Origin: Roseiarcus sp031367195
GTDB lineage: Bacteria > Pseudomonadota > Alphaproteobacteria > Rhizobiales > Beijerinckiaceae
DNA length: 64,000 bases
Direction: 5' to 3'
Assembly (NCBI GenBank): GCA_031367195.1
Contig: JANLPL010000013.1
Coordinates: forward strand, 6,387 to 70,386
The translations under genes were made by a program, and so were the position numbers. How positions within the stretch are numbered: position 1 is the stretch's first letter; each line of letters begins with the position of its first letter. Positions 34,670 to 45,191 of this stretch are shown one piece after another. Below the pieces are notes generated by a model. That model saw nothing but the letters and a program-made list of their open reading frames with translations, had not been told where the DNA came from and made no database searches.

Positions 34670-36250
34670 ATGAAATCGTTATGGTTGGGGCTGGGGCTTT
34701 GCGCGGCGCTGGCGAGCGCGGCAAGCGCGAAAACGCTGGTCTATTGCTCCGAGGGCAGCCCGGAGAATTTTCAGCCGGCGATCAACACCACCGGCACCTC
34801 GTTCGACGCCGCGCGGCCCGTGTACAACCGGCTGACCGAGTTCAAGCGCGGCACGACCGAAGTCGAGCCCGGTCTGGCGGAATTCTGGGAGCTGGCCGAC
34901 GGCGGCAAGACGATCACGTTTCATCTGCGCAAGGGCGTTAAGTTCCACTCCAACAAGGAGTTCAAGCCGACGCGCGAGTTCAACGCCGACGACGTTCTGT
35001 TCTCGTTCAACCGGCAGTGGAAACAGGACAACCCCTATTACAAGGTGTCGGGTGGAAAATACGATTATTTCAACGATATGGACATGCCCGCGCTGCTCGA
35101 TACGATTGAGAAAAAAGACGACTACACAATCGTGTTTCATCTGAAATCGCCCAATGTCGCGATTCTCGCCAATCTGGCGATGGATTTTGCCGCGATCTCC
35201 TCGGCCGAATACGCCGATTATCTCCTGAAGAAGGGCAAACCCGAGCAACTCGATCAAACGCCGATCGGCACCGGCGCGTTCTCGTTCGTGTCCTATCAAA
35301 AGGACGCGGTGATCCGCTTCAAGAAAAACCCCGACTATTACGGCGAGAGGGCGTTGGTTGACGATCTCGTTTACGCCATCACGCCGGACGCTACCGCGCG
35401 CTACGCCAAGTTGAAGGCCGGCGAGTGCCACGTCAACGCCTATCCCCGGCCCGCCGATCTCGCCGAGATGCAAATGGATCCATCGCTGAAGGTGGTCAAC
35501 CTGTCGGGCCTCAACGTCGCCTATTGGGCGTTCAACGCGCTCAAGGCCCCATTCGACAAAAAAGAGGTCAGGCAGGCGCTCGCGATGGCGATCGATCGCG
35601 ACGCGATCGTCAAGGACGTCTATCTCGGCGCGGCGGAAAAGGCCTCGACTTTGATTCCGCGCACCATGTGGGCGTTCAACGATCAGATCCCGCAAATTCC
35701 CTACGACGTCGAGAAAGCCAAGCAAATGCTGGCCGCCGCCGGCGTGAAAGCGCCGCTCGACATCGACCTCTGGTACATGCCGGTGTCGCGGCCCTACAAC
35801 CCGAACGGCAAGCGCATCGGCGAGATGATGCAGGCCGATCTCGTCAGGATCGGCGTCAACGCGAAATTGCAAACCTACGAATGGGGCGAGTATCGCAAGC
35901 GCATCGCCAATGGCGATCCGATCACAGCGCAATATGGTTGGACCGGCGACAACGGCGATCCCGACAATTTCTTCTTCCTGCGCGGCTGTCAAGGCGGCAA
36001 GCCCGGCAACAGCAACGCGACGAAATGGTGCAACGCCGAGTTCGACGACCTGCTCGTCAAGGCCCGCGTGGCTTCCGATCAGGCCGAGCGGGCCAAGCTC
36101 TACAAGCGGATGCAGGAGATCGAACACGACGAGGCGCCCGAACTGCTGCTCGTCCACTCCACCGTCTATGAGGCCATGCGCGCCAATGTCGAGGGCTACA
36201 AACAAAGCCCGCTCGGCACCCATATCTTCGAGGGCGTCGATCTGAAGTGA
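34670..36250 (+). CDS. dppA: Periplasmic dipeptide/oligopeptide-binding protein, DppA-like
   Basis: This 526-residue solute-binding protein has a signal peptide (MKSLWLGLGLCAALASAASA, cleavage before KTL). The family-5 domain shows LVYCSEGSPENFQPAINTTG, YNRLTEFKRG, ADDVLFSFNRQW, TPIGTGAFSFVSY and RFKKNPDYYGE. The late block shows GDNGDPDNFFFLRGC and NATKWCNAEFDDLLVKA. It is closest to DppA of the dipeptide/haem/ALA system. It heads a complete dppBCDF transporter, though a 262-base gap with a dispersed repeat separates it from dppB. The exact peptide specificity is unknown. Confidence 0.93.
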   Translation: MKSLWLGLGLCAALASAASAKTLVYCSEGSPENFQPAINTTGTSFDAARPVYNRLTEFKRGTTEVEPGLAEFWELADGGKTITFHLRKGVKFHSNKEFKPTREFNADDVLFSFNRQWKQDNPYYKVSGGKYDYFNDMDMPALLDTIEKKDDYTIVFHLKSPNVAILANLAMDFAAISSAEYADYLLKKGKPEQLDQTPIGTGAFSFVSYQKDAVIRFKKNPDYYGERALVDDLVYAITPDATARYAKLKAGECHVNAYPRPADLAEMQMDPSLKVVNLSGLNVAYWAFNALKAPFDKKEVRQALAMAIDRDAIVKDVYLGAAEKASTLIPRTMWAFNDQIPQIPYDVEKAKQMLAAAGVKAPLDIDLWYMPVSRPYNPNGKRIGEMMQADLVRIGVNAKLQTYEWGEYRKRIANGDPITAQYGWTGDNGDPDNFFFLRGCQGGKPGNSNATKWCNAEFDDLLVKARVASDQAERAKLYKRMQEIEHDEAPELLLVHSTVYEAMRANVEGYKQSPLGTHIFEGVDLK

Positions 36251-36353
36251 GAACGTTGGGTTCGCGCGGCGCCATCCGTCATGGCCGGGCCCGTCTCGGC
36301 CATTCACGCCGTCGACAGGCCGCGTTGTTTGTTTCGTCGAAGATGACAAGGAT

Positions 36354-36485
36354 CGTCATTGCGAGCGAAGCGAAGCAATCCACGTTTGCGCCGATCGCGC
36401 GCTTTGATGTGAACCCTCGATCGCTCAGAGATGGATTGCTTCGCCAAGGGAAGCGCTTCGCGTTTCCCGGGGCTCGCAAAGACGG
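36354..36485. repeat. Dispersed intergenic inverted-repeat (REP-like) element
   Basis: The left arm at 36354-36382 reads CGTCATTGCGAGCGAAGCGA then AGCAATCCA. The right arm beginning at 36432 reads TGGATTGCTTCG and ends GGCTCGCAAAGACGG, with an extra small hairpin GGGAAGCG...CGTTTCCC inside. This is the widespread alphaproteobacterial repeat and could fold into a large hairpin in the dppA-dppB message. A second partial copy is at 19149-19181. Confidence 0.65.
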
Positions 36486-36512
36486 CAGCTCCGCCTTGAC
36501 GGCATTGGTCCT

Positions 36513-37526
36513 ATGCTGACCTATCTCGCCCGCCGCGTCGCGCTGACGATCCCGACGTTTCTCGCCCTGATGTTCCTCACCTTCGTGGCGATCCGGCTCG
36601 TGCCGGGCGATCCGGTCGAGGTGCGGATGGGCGAGCGCGGCGTGTCGCCGGAGCGGCTGGCGATGCTGCGTCATCAACTCGGGTTCGACCAACCGGTGTG
36701 GCGGCAATTCCTCGACTATGTCGGCCAGATCGCGCGGGGCGATTTCGGCGTCTCGCTCGCCACGCAGCAGAAAGTGCTGATGGAGTTCTTCACCCTGTTT
36801 CCCGCGACGCTGGAGCTATCGTTCTTCGCTATTGCTTTTGCGGTGATAATTGGCGTGCCGGCGGGGACGATCGCGGCCGTGCGGCGCGGCGGCGTGTTCG
36901 ATCAGACGCTGATGACGATCTCGCTGTTCGGCTATTCGATGCCGATCTTCTGGTGGGGTCTGGTGCTGATCATGTTTTTCTCGGTGACGCTGGGGATCAC
37001 GCCCGTCTCCGGCCGCATCGATCTCATCAACTACAGTTTCGACCAACCCACCGGATTCATGCTGATCGACGCGGCGCTGTCGGATCAACCGGGCGCGGTG
37101 TGGGATGCGGTCCGGCATCTGATCCTGCCGGCTATTGTGCTCGGCACCGTGCCGCTCGGCGTGATCGCGCGCATGACGCGCTCCTCCATGCTCGAAGTGC
37201 TGAGCGAGGATTATGTGCGAACCGCCCGCGCGAAGGGGCTGTCGCCGTTCCGCGTCGTCGGCGTCCATGCGCTGCGCAATGCGTTGTTGCCGGTCGTCAC
37301 GGTGATCGGCCTGTCGGTCTCCGGGCTGATGGCGGGCGCGGTGCTGACGGAGAATATTTTCTCCTGGCCGGGCGTCGGCTCCTGGTTGATCCAGTCGATC
37401 TTCCGCCGCGACTATCCCGCGCTGCAAGGCGGCGTTCTGCTGGTCTCGACAGTCGTCATTCTCGTCAATCTCGCGGTCGATCTCCTCTACGGCCTCATCA
37501 ACCCGAGAATTAGCCATGCCCGCTGA
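36513..37526 (+). CDS. dppB: Dipeptide ABC transporter permease DppB
   Basis: This 337-residue inner-membrane permease has six predicted helices, starting MLTYLARRVALTIPTFLALM. The N-terminal signature GDPVEVRMGERG and the EAA loop YVRTARAKGLSPFRVVGVHALRNALLPVVT, which contacts the ATPases, are clear, as is ENIFSWPGVGSWLIQSIFRRDYPALQG. It forms the channel with DppC. The gene overlaps dppC by 11 bases. Confidence 0.95.
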   Translation: MLTYLARRVALTIPTFLALMFLTFVAIRLVPGDPVEVRMGERGVSPERLAMLRHQLGFDQPVWRQFLDYVGQIARGDFGVSLATQQKVLMEFFTLFPATLELSFFAIAFAVIIGVPAGTIAAVRRGGVFDQTLMTISLFGYSMPIFWWGLVLIMFFSVTLGITPVSGRIDLINYSFDQPTGFMLIDAALSDQPGAVWDAVRHLILPAIVLGTVPLGVIARMTRSSMLEVLSEDYVRTARAKGLSPFRVVGVHALRNALLPVVTVIGLSVSGLMAGAVLTENIFSWPGVGSWLIQSIFRRDYPALQGGVLLVSTVVILVNLAVDLLYGLINPRISHAR

Positions 37527-38418
37527 CGTTGCGCTGGCTGACGAGCATGTCCTTGCCCAGCCCTCGCCCTTCGCCGCTTTCGTCGCCGCCTTCCGCGAGA
37601 ATCGCGGCGCGACGATCGGCCTTGGCGTTCTCGCCCTGATCGTGCTGGCGGCGCTATTCGCCGACCTGATCGCGCCGCACGCCCCCAGCGAGCAATTCCG
37701 CGAATTCGTGCGCGCCAAGCCGGTCTGGGCGGGGGGGACTTGGGCGTTTCCGCTGGGGACCGACGGCGACGGGCGCGATACGCTGTCGCGCCTGATCTTC
37801 GGCGCGCGCATTTCGTTGTTCATCGGCGTGTCGGTAATGGCGTTCGCGTTTCTGATCGGCGTCGCGCTGGGATTGCTCGCGGCGATGGCGGGGTCGCTGG
37901 TGGATGTCGTCATCACGCGGCTGATGGACGTTATCATGGCGACGCCAAGCCTAGTGCTCGCCGTCGTCATCGTCGCGATTCTGGGGCCGAGCCTGACCAA
38001 CACCATCGTCGCCGTCACGCTGGTCGGCCTGCCGCGCTACGTGCGCGTCGCGCGCGCCGCGGCGTTGGGCGAATTGACGCGGGATTATGTGACGGCGGCA
38101 CGCGTCGCGGGTGTGCGGCCGCTGCGATTGGCGCTGTCGACCGTACTGCCGAACTGTCTCGCGCCGCTGATCGTGCAGGCCGCGCTCGGCGTCTCCGACG
38201 CAATCCTCGAAGCGGCGGGCTTGGGCTTTCTCGGGCTGGGCGCGCAACCGCCGACGCCGGAATGGGGCGCGATGCTGGCCGATGCGCGCGAATTCATCCG
38301 CTCCGATCCCTGGATCGTCACGCTGCCGGGCCTGGCCATCCTCGTCACCGTGGTGGCGATCAACCTGACCGGCGATGGCCTGCGCGACGCGCTCGACCCG
38401 AAGATGCGGAGGGGATGA
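37516..38418 (+). CDS. dppC: Dipeptide ABC transporter permease DppC
   Basis: This 300-residue permease has an N-terminal cytoplasmic segment (FAAFVAAFRENRGATIG) before the first helix and FPLGTDGDGRDTLSRLIFGARIS, a typical DppC/OppC block. The EAA loop YVTAARVAGVRPLRLALSTVLPNCLAPLIVQ and LGLGAQPPTPEWGAML complete it. It pairs with DppB. The TGA stop overlaps the dppD start region. Confidence 0.95.
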   Translation: MPADVALADEHVLAQPSPFAAFVAAFRENRGATIGLGVLALIVLAALFADLIAPHAPSEQFREFVRAKPVWAGGTWAFPLGTDGDGRDTLSRLIFGARISLFIGVSVMAFAFLIGVALGLLAAMAGSLVDVVITRLMDVIMATPSLVLAVVIVAILGPSLTNTIVAVTLVGLPRYVRVARAAALGELTRDYVTAARVAGVRPLRLALSTVLPNCLAPLIVQAALGVSDAILEAAGLGFLGLGAQPPTPEWGAMLADAREFIRSDPWIVTLPGLAILVTVVAINLTGDGLRDALDPKMRRG

Positions 38419-39388
38419 TGCCGCTGCTCGAAATCCGTAATCTCACGGTGCGCTTCCCCACCCGCCACGGCGCGTTCACGGCGGTGGACGGCGTCGATGT
38501 GGGCGTCGACCGCGACGAGTCGCTCGCCATCGTCGGCGAATCCGGCTCGGGCAAATCGGTGGCGATGCTGGCGGTGATGGGGCTGTTGCCGGCCACGGCC
38601 GAAGTCAGCGCCGATCTCATGCGCTTCGACGGCCACGATCTCCTGACGATGAGCGCGAAGGACCGGCGCGCGATCGCCGGGCGCGATATGGCGATGATCT
38701 TTCAGGAGCCGATGTCGTCGCTCAACCCCTGTTTCACGGTCGGCTTCCAGATCGGCGAGGCGCTGAAGTCGCATCTTGGCCTGTCGCGTTCGGCGCGCAA
38801 GCAGCGCGTGGTGGCGCTATTGCGCGAAGTCGGCATTCCCGATCCCGAGCGTCGCGTCCACGCCTTCCCGCACCAGCTCTCCGGCGGCATGAGCCAGCGC
38901 GTGATGATCGCCATGGCGCTCGCCTGCAAGCCGAAACTTCTTATTGCCGACGAGCCGACCACCGCGCTCGATGTCACCATGCAGGCGCAGATCCTCGACC
39001 TGTTGCTCGATCTCAAACAGCGCAATGGCATGGCGCTGGTGCTGATCACGCACGACATGGGCGTGGTGGCCGAGACGGCCGACCGCGTGATCGTGCAATA
39101 TGCCGGCCAGCAAGTGGAGACCAACACGACGCGGGCTTTGTTCCGCGATCCCCATCACCCCTACACCGCCGCACTGCTGGCCGCTCTCCCCGAGCGCGCG
39201 ACGCAGCGGCGATTGCCGGCCATTCCCGGCGTCGTGCCCGGCCAGTTCGACCGGCCGAGCGGCTGCCTGTTCAGCCCGCGCTGCGAGTTCGCTTTCTCCG
39301 CCTGCCGCGCCGCCCCGCCGCCGCCGGCCTCGGAGGCGCTGGGCCGCGCGCGCTGTCTGGCTCCGCTGACCAACGCGGACCGCTTCGT

Positions 39389-39392
<4 letters not shown>
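38418..39392 (+). CDS. dppD: Dipeptide ABC transporter ATPase DppD
   Basis: This 324-residue ATPase has Walker A GESGSGKS, a Q-loop in FQEPMSSLNPCFTVG, signature HQLSGGMSQRVMIAMAL, Walker B LLIADEPTTALDVT and the switch His in LITHDMG. The C-terminal oligopeptide extension has GCLFSPRCEFAFSAC, where Cys may bind an Fe-S cluster as in the DppD/OppD group. Two adjacent ATGs (38415, 38418) are possible; the second has better spacing from GGAGG at 38408-38412. Confidence 0.95.
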
Positions 39393-40350
<958 letters not shown>

Positions 40351-40351
<1 letters not shown>

Positions 40352-41949
40352 TGGACAGTTACGATTATATCGTCGTCGGCGCGGGCTCGGCGGGTTGCCT
40401 GATGGCCAACCGGCTCAGCGGCAATCCCCGCAACAAAGTGCTGCTGCTGGAGGCGGGCGGGCGCGACAACTGGATCTGGCTGCATATTCCCGTCGGCTAT
40501 CTCTACGCCATCGGGAACAAGCGCTCGGACTGGCTTTTCCGCACCGCGCCCGAGCCCGGCCTCAATGGCCGCGACATCGCTTACCCCCGAGGCCGCGTGA
40601 TTGGCGGATGCTCCGCCATCAACGGCATGATCTATATGCGCGGACAGGCGCGCGACTATGACGGCTGGCGCCAGTTGGGGCTGGAAGGCTGGGGCTGGGA
40701 CGACGTGCTGCCTTACTTTCTGCGCCACGAGGACCATTGGGCCGGCGTGAAGCCGCAGCACGGCGCGGGCGGCGAATGGCGGGTTGAGCGGCCGCGCATC
40801 GCCTGGGACATTCTCGACGCCGTGCGCGATGCGGCGGCGGAGGTCGGCATCCCGAAAATCTCCGACTTCAATCAGGGCGACAACGAGGGCTCCGACTATT
40901 TCGAGGTCAACCAGCGTCGCGGCTTGCGCGTCAGCGCGGCCAAAGCCTTCCTCAAGCCGGCGCTGAACCGCCCCAACCTGCGGCTCGTCACCGGCGCCCA
41001 TGCGCGGCGAATTCTGTTGGAGGGCGCGCGCGCGACCGGCGTCGAATATCTGACGCAGGGTCGGGTGGTAGCCGCAAGCGCGCGCGAGATCGTGCTGACG
41101 GCGGGCGCTGTCGGCACGCCGCAACTGCTGGAAATCTCCGGCGTCGGCCGGCCTGAAACATTGGCCAAAATCGGCGTGCCGACCTTGCACGCGCTGCCGG
41201 GCGTGGGCGAAAACCTGCAGGATCACTTGCAGCTTCGCACCATCTTCCGCATCGCCGGCGCCAAGACGCTCAATGTCGAGTTCCAGTCGCTCTTCAAGCG
41301 CGCGCTGATGGGCCTCGACTACGCCTTCAACCGGCGCGGACCGCTGACTATGGCGCCCTCGCAGCTCGGCATTTTCGCCAAATCCTCGCCCGACTACGAG
41401 ACCGCGAATGTGGAGTTCCACGTGCAGCCCCTGTCGCTGCCCAAATTTGGCGATCCGCTGCACGATTTCCCCGCCATCACGCTCAGCGTCTGCAATCTGC
41501 GACCCGCCAGCCGCGGCTCGATCCACGCCGCCAGCGCCGACCCGCTCACGCCGCCGATCATCCAGCCAAACTATCTCAGCGAGGACGAGGATCGGCGCGT
41601 CGCCGTCGATTCGATCCGACTCGCCCGCCGCATCGCCGCCGCGCCGGCGCTGGCGCGTTATCGCCCGGTCGAGCACCTGCCGGGGGCGGACAAGGCGAGC
41701 GAGGCGGAGCTGATCGCGGCGGCCGGCGACATCGGCACGACGATTTTCCACCCCGTCGGCACCTGCCGGATGGGACGCGCGGAGGACGCTACGGCCGTTG
41801 TCGATGGCCGCCTGCGTGTGCGAGGCTTGGCCGGCTTGCGAATCGCCGACGCCTCGACGATGCCGCGCATCACTTCGGGCAACACCAATTCGCCGGTGCT
41901 GATGATCGCGGAAAAGGGGGCGGCGATGCTGATCGAGGATGCGGGGTGA
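40351..41949 (+). CDS. GMC oxidoreductase, choline dehydrogenase-like
   Basis: This 532-residue FAD enzyme has YDYIVVGAGSAGCLMANRL (dinucleotide fold) and LLLEAGGRD. GMC signature 1 appears in YPRGRVIGGCSAINGMIYMR and signature 2 in GAVGTPQLLEISGVGRP. The catalytic His region is FHPVGTCRMG and the last block is NTNSPVLMIAEKGAAML. Members oxidise choline, alcohols or polyethylene glycol. Sharing an operon with a peptide transporter suggests use of an imported compound, but the substrate is not readable from sequence. Confidence 0.92.
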
Positions 41950-42401
41950 ATGTTGCTCTGATCGACGGCCGCCAATCCGAGGCCGCGCTCGCCATCGCGC
42001 GCGGCGCGCGACGGATGCTGCGCGCGATGGCGTTTTCGACCGTGACCGAGCTTGGCCTGGGTGACGGACGGCGCGCCGATCTCGTCGCGCTCGGCCCTGA
42101 CGGCGCGATCCTGATCGTCGAGATCAAATCCTGCATCGCCGATTTCCGCGCCGACCGGAAATGGCGCGAATATTCCGCCCATTGCGACCGGCTCTATTTC
42201 GCCATTTCCGCGGCGACGCCGCCGGAGATCATGCCAGACGAAGCGGGCTTGATCCTGGCCGACCGCTTCGGCGCGGCTATCCTGCGCGAGGCGCCGGCCC
42301 GCGCGCTGGCGCCGGCGACGCGGCGGGCGATGTTGCTGCGCTTCGCCTGCGCCGCCGCCGACCGGCTACACCGGCTGGTGGACCCGGAGCCCGGCGACTG
42401 A
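41946..42401 (+). CDS. mmcB: MmcB family DNA repair protein
   Basis: This 151-residue protein has a GTG start overlapping the upstream stop. The PD-(D/E)xK-like core ADLVALGPDGAILIVEIKS is followed by DFRADRKWREYSAHCDRLYFA, and by ADRFGAAILRE. This matches MmcB, an alphaproteobacterial protein tied to DNA-damage-induced mutagenesis in Caulobacter. Nuclease activity is suggested by the fold rather than shown. It ends at an 18-base tandem repeat just before the rplU promoter. Confidence 0.88.
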   Translation: MNVALIDGRQSEAALAIARGARRMLRAMAFSTVTELGLGDGRRADLVALGPDGAILIVEIKSCIADFRADRKWREYSAHCDRLYFAISAATPPEIMPDEAGLILADRFGAAILREAPARALAPATRRAMLLRFACAAADRLHRLVDPEPGD

Positions 42402-42452
42402 TCTCGCTGACGCCGGCAATCTCGCTGACGCCGGCAATCTCGCTGACGCCGG
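42401..42452. repeat. Three tandem copies of an 18-bp unit
   Basis: The unit ATCTCGCTGACGCCGGCA is repeated twice fully and a third time to ...GCCGG, starting within the mmcB stop codon and ending two bases before the TTGACA of the rplU promoter. The copies are identical, which points to recent slippage. Its position directly upstream of the -35 could affect promoter strength. Confidence 0.85.
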
Positions 42453-42453
42453 A

Positions 42454-42482
42454 TTGACAACATCGCCCCCGCGCTCTATGCA
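42454..42482 (+). promoter_or_regulatory. Sigma-70 type promoter for rplU-rpmA
   Basis: A consensus TTGACA (42454-42459) is followed after exactly 17 bases by TATGCA (42477-42482). The inferred start near 42489 leaves an untranslated leader of ~140 bases before rplU, with GC-rich stretches that may fold; a ribosomal-protein autoregulatory element there is possible but not demonstrated. Confidence 0.7.
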
Positions 42483-42628
42483 CCCGCCCGCCTGAAACGT
42501 GCGTGGCCCCTCGCCGCGCGTGCTGTGCTTTGCTCGCTCCCGCGTGCCGAAGCCGGGCATAACCTGCACAAGAAGCCGGCCGCGCGGGTCTCCCGTGTAG
42601 AGCCGGGGCTGAACACGGGAATAGAAAG

Positions 42629-42985
42629 ATGTTCGCAGTCATTAAGACCGGCGGCAAGCAGTACAAGGTCGCCGCCAACGACGAAATCACCGTCATGCTG
42701 CTGCAAGGCGAGGCGGGCGCAAAGATCACCTTCGGCGAAGTGCTCGCGCTGTTCGACGGAGATGCGCATCATGTGGGAGCGCCGCTCGTGGCTGGCGCCA
42801 TTGTCGTGGGCGAAATCGTCGAACAGTCGCGCGGCCCCAAGGTTTACGCCTTCAAGAAGCGCCGTCGCAAGAATTCCAAGCGCAAGCGCGGCCACAAGCA
42901 GGATCTGACGATCGTCCGCATCGTCGAAATCGTCGGCGCCGACGGCAAGCGTTCGGCCCCCACGGAAGCGGCCGCCGCAGCGTAA
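42629..42985 (+). CDS. rplU: 50S ribosomal protein L21
   Basis: This 118-residue protein starts MFAVIKTGGKQYKVAANDEI and has the L21 core EVLALFDGDAHHVGAPLV, GEIVEQSRGPKVYAFKKRRR and KNSKRKRGHKQDLTIVRI. It ends with a short Ala/Glu tail (TEAAAAA). It binds 23S rRNA near L20. It leads the rplU-rpmA operon. Confidence 0.98.
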   Translation: MFAVIKTGGKQYKVAANDEITVMLLQGEAGAKITFGEVLALFDGDAHHVGAPLVAGAIVVGEIVEQSRGPKVYAFKKRRRKNSKRKRGHKQDLTIVRIVEIVGADGKRSAPTEAAAAA

Positions 42986-43064
42986 TCCTTCCGTCGACGG
43001 GAAATTTCTGGTATATAGGCGCCTTAGCCCGAGAGGGTCGGCGCGACCCTTTGGAGATTAGACT

Positions 43065-43328
43065 ATGGCTCACAAGAAAGCGGGCGGCTCTTCGCGCAAC
43101 GGGCGCGATTCCGACGGCCGTCGCCTCGGCGTGAAGAAATTCGGCGGCGAGCATGTCATCTCGGGCAATATTATCGTGCGCCAGCGTGGCACGAAATTTC
43201 ACGCGGGGCGCAATGTCGGGATGGGCGTAGATCATACGCTGTTCGCCACCTCGCCGGGACAGGTGCTGTTCGAGCAGAAATCCACCCGGCAATATGTATC
43301 GGTTGTCGCCCCCCTGGCGGCGGAATAG
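43065..43328 (+). CDS. rpmA: 50S ribosomal protein L27
   Basis: This 87-residue protein starts MAHKKAGGSSRNGRDSDGRR and shows LGVKKFGGEHVISGNIIVRQ, RGTKFHAGRNVGMGVDHTLF. The N-terminus reaches the peptidyl transferase centre. No cleavable N-terminal extension of the firmicute type is present. GGAG lies upstream of the ATG. Confidence 0.98.
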   Translation: MAHKKAGGSSRNGRDSDGRRLGVKKFGGEHVISGNIIVRQRGTKFHAGRNVGMGVDHTLFATSPGQVLFEQKSTRQYVSVVAPLAAE

Positions 43329-43447
43329 CGGCGGGAACGACGAGACCCGCCGCGGCGCCAATCCCCGCGGATGGTCTCGGATTTTTTTCCGAGAGAGCAA
43401 CGGAAGCCAGACTTCCCGACGCCGTCCGGTAGGCCCCGGCCTACGTT

Positions 43448-43472
43448 AAGGGGATGCAGCGCGCATCCCCTT
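43448..43472 (+). terminator. Terminator after rpmA
   Basis: A perfect 10-bp stem AAGGGGATGC/GCATCCCCTT around AGCGC is followed by CTCGTTTG. It lies 120 bases after the rpmA stop and 28 before the acetyltransferase gene. The T tract is short but the stem is strong. Confidence 0.65.
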
Positions 43473-43500
43473 CTCGTTTGGGCTGACGACCGGAGCGGTC

Positions 43501-44097
43501 ATGTTTCCCGATATCGCCAGAGACGACGTGTTCCGCCTGGAGACGAGACGGTTGTGGCTGCGCTGGCCGCGCCTCAGCGACGCGCCCGCCATCGAGCGCT
43601 ATTGCGCGAGATGGGAGGTGGCGTGCTACACCGCGCGAATTCCGCATCCATACCCTAAGGGCAGCGCCGAACGCTTCGTCTTCGCCTCGCGCGAGGCCAA
43701 CACGCTCGGCCGCGATCTGGCGCTGGTGATCGCGCTGCTCGGCGCCCCTGCCCGCGTCCTCGGCGCGATCAGCCTGGAGCGGCGTGGAACCGACCGCCTC
43801 GCGCTTGGCTATGCGCTCGCGCCGGAGGCCTGGGGCCGCGGTTATGCGACGGAGGCGAGCCTCGCGATCGTGGACACGGCCTTTGCGCTCTCGCCCGTGG
43901 TCGAGATCGAGGCGAGCGTCAGGATCGAGAACCCGGCTTCCGGCCGTGTTCTGGAGAAGATTGGCTTCCTGCGTGTCAGGCGCGGCCTGCGCGGCGCGCC
44001 GGCGCGCGGGGCGATGGTCGAGTGCGACACCTACGCTTTGCCGCGCAACACTTGGACGGCGCGCCGCGAGGCCGCTTCGCTGGAGACGGCGCGATGA
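43501..44097 (+). CDS. GNAT family N-acetyltransferase (RimJ/RimL type)
   Basis: This 198-residue protein shows LETRRLWLRWPRLSDAPAIE, the typical RimJ/RimL start, and LGAISLERRG. The acetyl-CoA loop is ALGYALAPEAWGRGYATEAS, and VRIENPASGRVLEKIGFLRV closes the fold. It probably acetylates a protein N-terminus or small amine; target unknown. It overlaps obgE by four bases, and a GNAT gene between rpmA and obgE is common in this bacterial group. Confidence 0.9.
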   Translation: MFPDIARDDVFRLETRRLWLRWPRLSDAPAIERYCARWEVACYTARIPHPYPKGSAERFVFASREANTLGRDLALVIALLGAPARVLGAISLERRGTDRLALGYALAPEAWGRGYATEASLAIVDTAFALSPVVEIEASVRIENPASGRVLEKIGFLRVRRGLRGAPARGAMVECDTYALPRNTWTARREAASLETAR

Positions 44098-45146
44098 AAT
44101 TTCTGGATCAGGCTCGCGTCTATATCCGCTCCGGCGACGGCGGGGCGGGCAGCGTCTCGTTCCGGCGCGAGAAGTTCATCGAGTTCGGCGGCCCCGACGG
44201 GGGCGACGGCGGGCGCGGCGGCGATGTCGTGGTGGAATGCGCCGACGGCCTCAACACGCTGATCGACTTTCGCTATCAGCAGCACTTCAAAGCCAAGATC
44301 GGCATGCACGGCATGGGACGCAACCGCGCCGGCGGGCGCGGCGACGACGCCTTGATGAAAGTGCCGCAGGGCACCCAGGTGTTCGACGAGGAGACCGGCG
44401 ACCTGATCGCCGATCTCACGCAACCCGGCGAGCGCGTCGTCGTCGCCAAGGGCGGCAACGGCGGGTTCGGCAACGCCTATTTCGCCACCTCGACCAACCG
44501 CGCGCCGCGCCGCGCCAATCCCGGCCAGCCCGGCATCGAAAAGACGATCGTGCTGCGGCTCAAACTGATCGCCGACGTCGGTTTGGTCGGCCTGCCCAAC
44601 GCGGGCAAATCGACGCTGCTCGCCGCCGTCTCCGCCGCCAAGCCGAAAATCGCCGATTATCCCTTCACCACGCTCCACCCCGGCCTCGGCGTCGTGAAGA
44701 TCGACGACCGCGATTTCGTGTTGGCCGACATCCCCGGCCTGATCGAGGGCGCGCATGAAGGCCACGGCCTGGGCGACCGATTCCTGGGCCATGTCGAGCG
44801 CTGCGGCGCGATCCTGCATCTGGTCGACGCCACCGGCGACCATGCGGGCTCGGCCTATCGCACCGTGCGCCGCGAGTTGGAGGCCTATGGCGAGGGCCTG
44901 GCTGAGAAGGCCGAGATCGTCGCCCTGTCGAAGGTCGACGCGGTCGATCCGGAGATGCTGAAACAGCAGCGCGAGCGACTGAAGCGGGCGATGCGCAGCT
45001 ATGGCCCGCCACTGGCGGATGACGAGAAGCGCCGCCCGCCGATGGAGATCTCCGGCGTCTCCGGCGCCGGCGTGCGCGATGTGCTGCGCGCGGCGCTGCG
45101 GGAGATGGATCGAACCCGGGCGGGGGAGCGGGGCGAACACGCTTGA
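44094..45146 (+). CDS. obgE: Obg family GTPase CgtA/ObgE
   Basis: This 350-residue GTPase has the Gly-rich Obg fold at the N-terminus (MKFLDQARVYIRSGDGGAG, GGDGGRGGDVVVEC, GGRGDDALMKVPQGTQVFD). The G domain shows GLPNAGKSTLL (G1), LADIPGLIEGAHEG (G3) and VALSKVDAVD (G4). It has no C-terminal extension beyond the G domain. It acts in 50S assembly and stress/cell-cycle control. The ATG overlaps the GNAT stop. Confidence 0.97.
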   Translation: MKFLDQARVYIRSGDGGAGSVSFRREKFIEFGGPDGGDGGRGGDVVVECADGLNTLIDFRYQQHFKAKIGMHGMGRNRAGGRGDDALMKVPQGTQVFDEETGDLIADLTQPGERVVVAKGGNGGFGNAYFATSTNRAPRRANPGQPGIEKTIVLRLKLIADVGLVGLPNAGKSTLLAAVSAAKPKIADYPFTTLHPGLGVVKIDDRDFVLADIPGLIEGAHEGHGLGDRFLGHVERCGAILHLVDATGDHAGSAYRTVRRELEAYGEGLAEKAEIVALSKVDAVDPEMLKQQRERLKRAMRSYGPPLADDEKRRPPMEISGVSGAGVRDVLRAALREMDRTRAGERGEHA

Positions 45147-45171
45147 CATTAGTATATCAAATCTATAGATT
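45143..45171 (+). promoter_or_regulatory. Promoter overlapping the end of obgE
   Basis: TTGACA (45143-45148, sharing the obgE stop) is followed after 17 AT-rich bases by TAGATT (45166-45171). A start near 45178 would exclude an ATG at 45174 and favours the ATG at 45192, preceded by AAGGAG, for the downstream gene. Confidence 0.55.
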
Positions 45172-45191
45172 GAATGTCGAAGGAGACGCCG

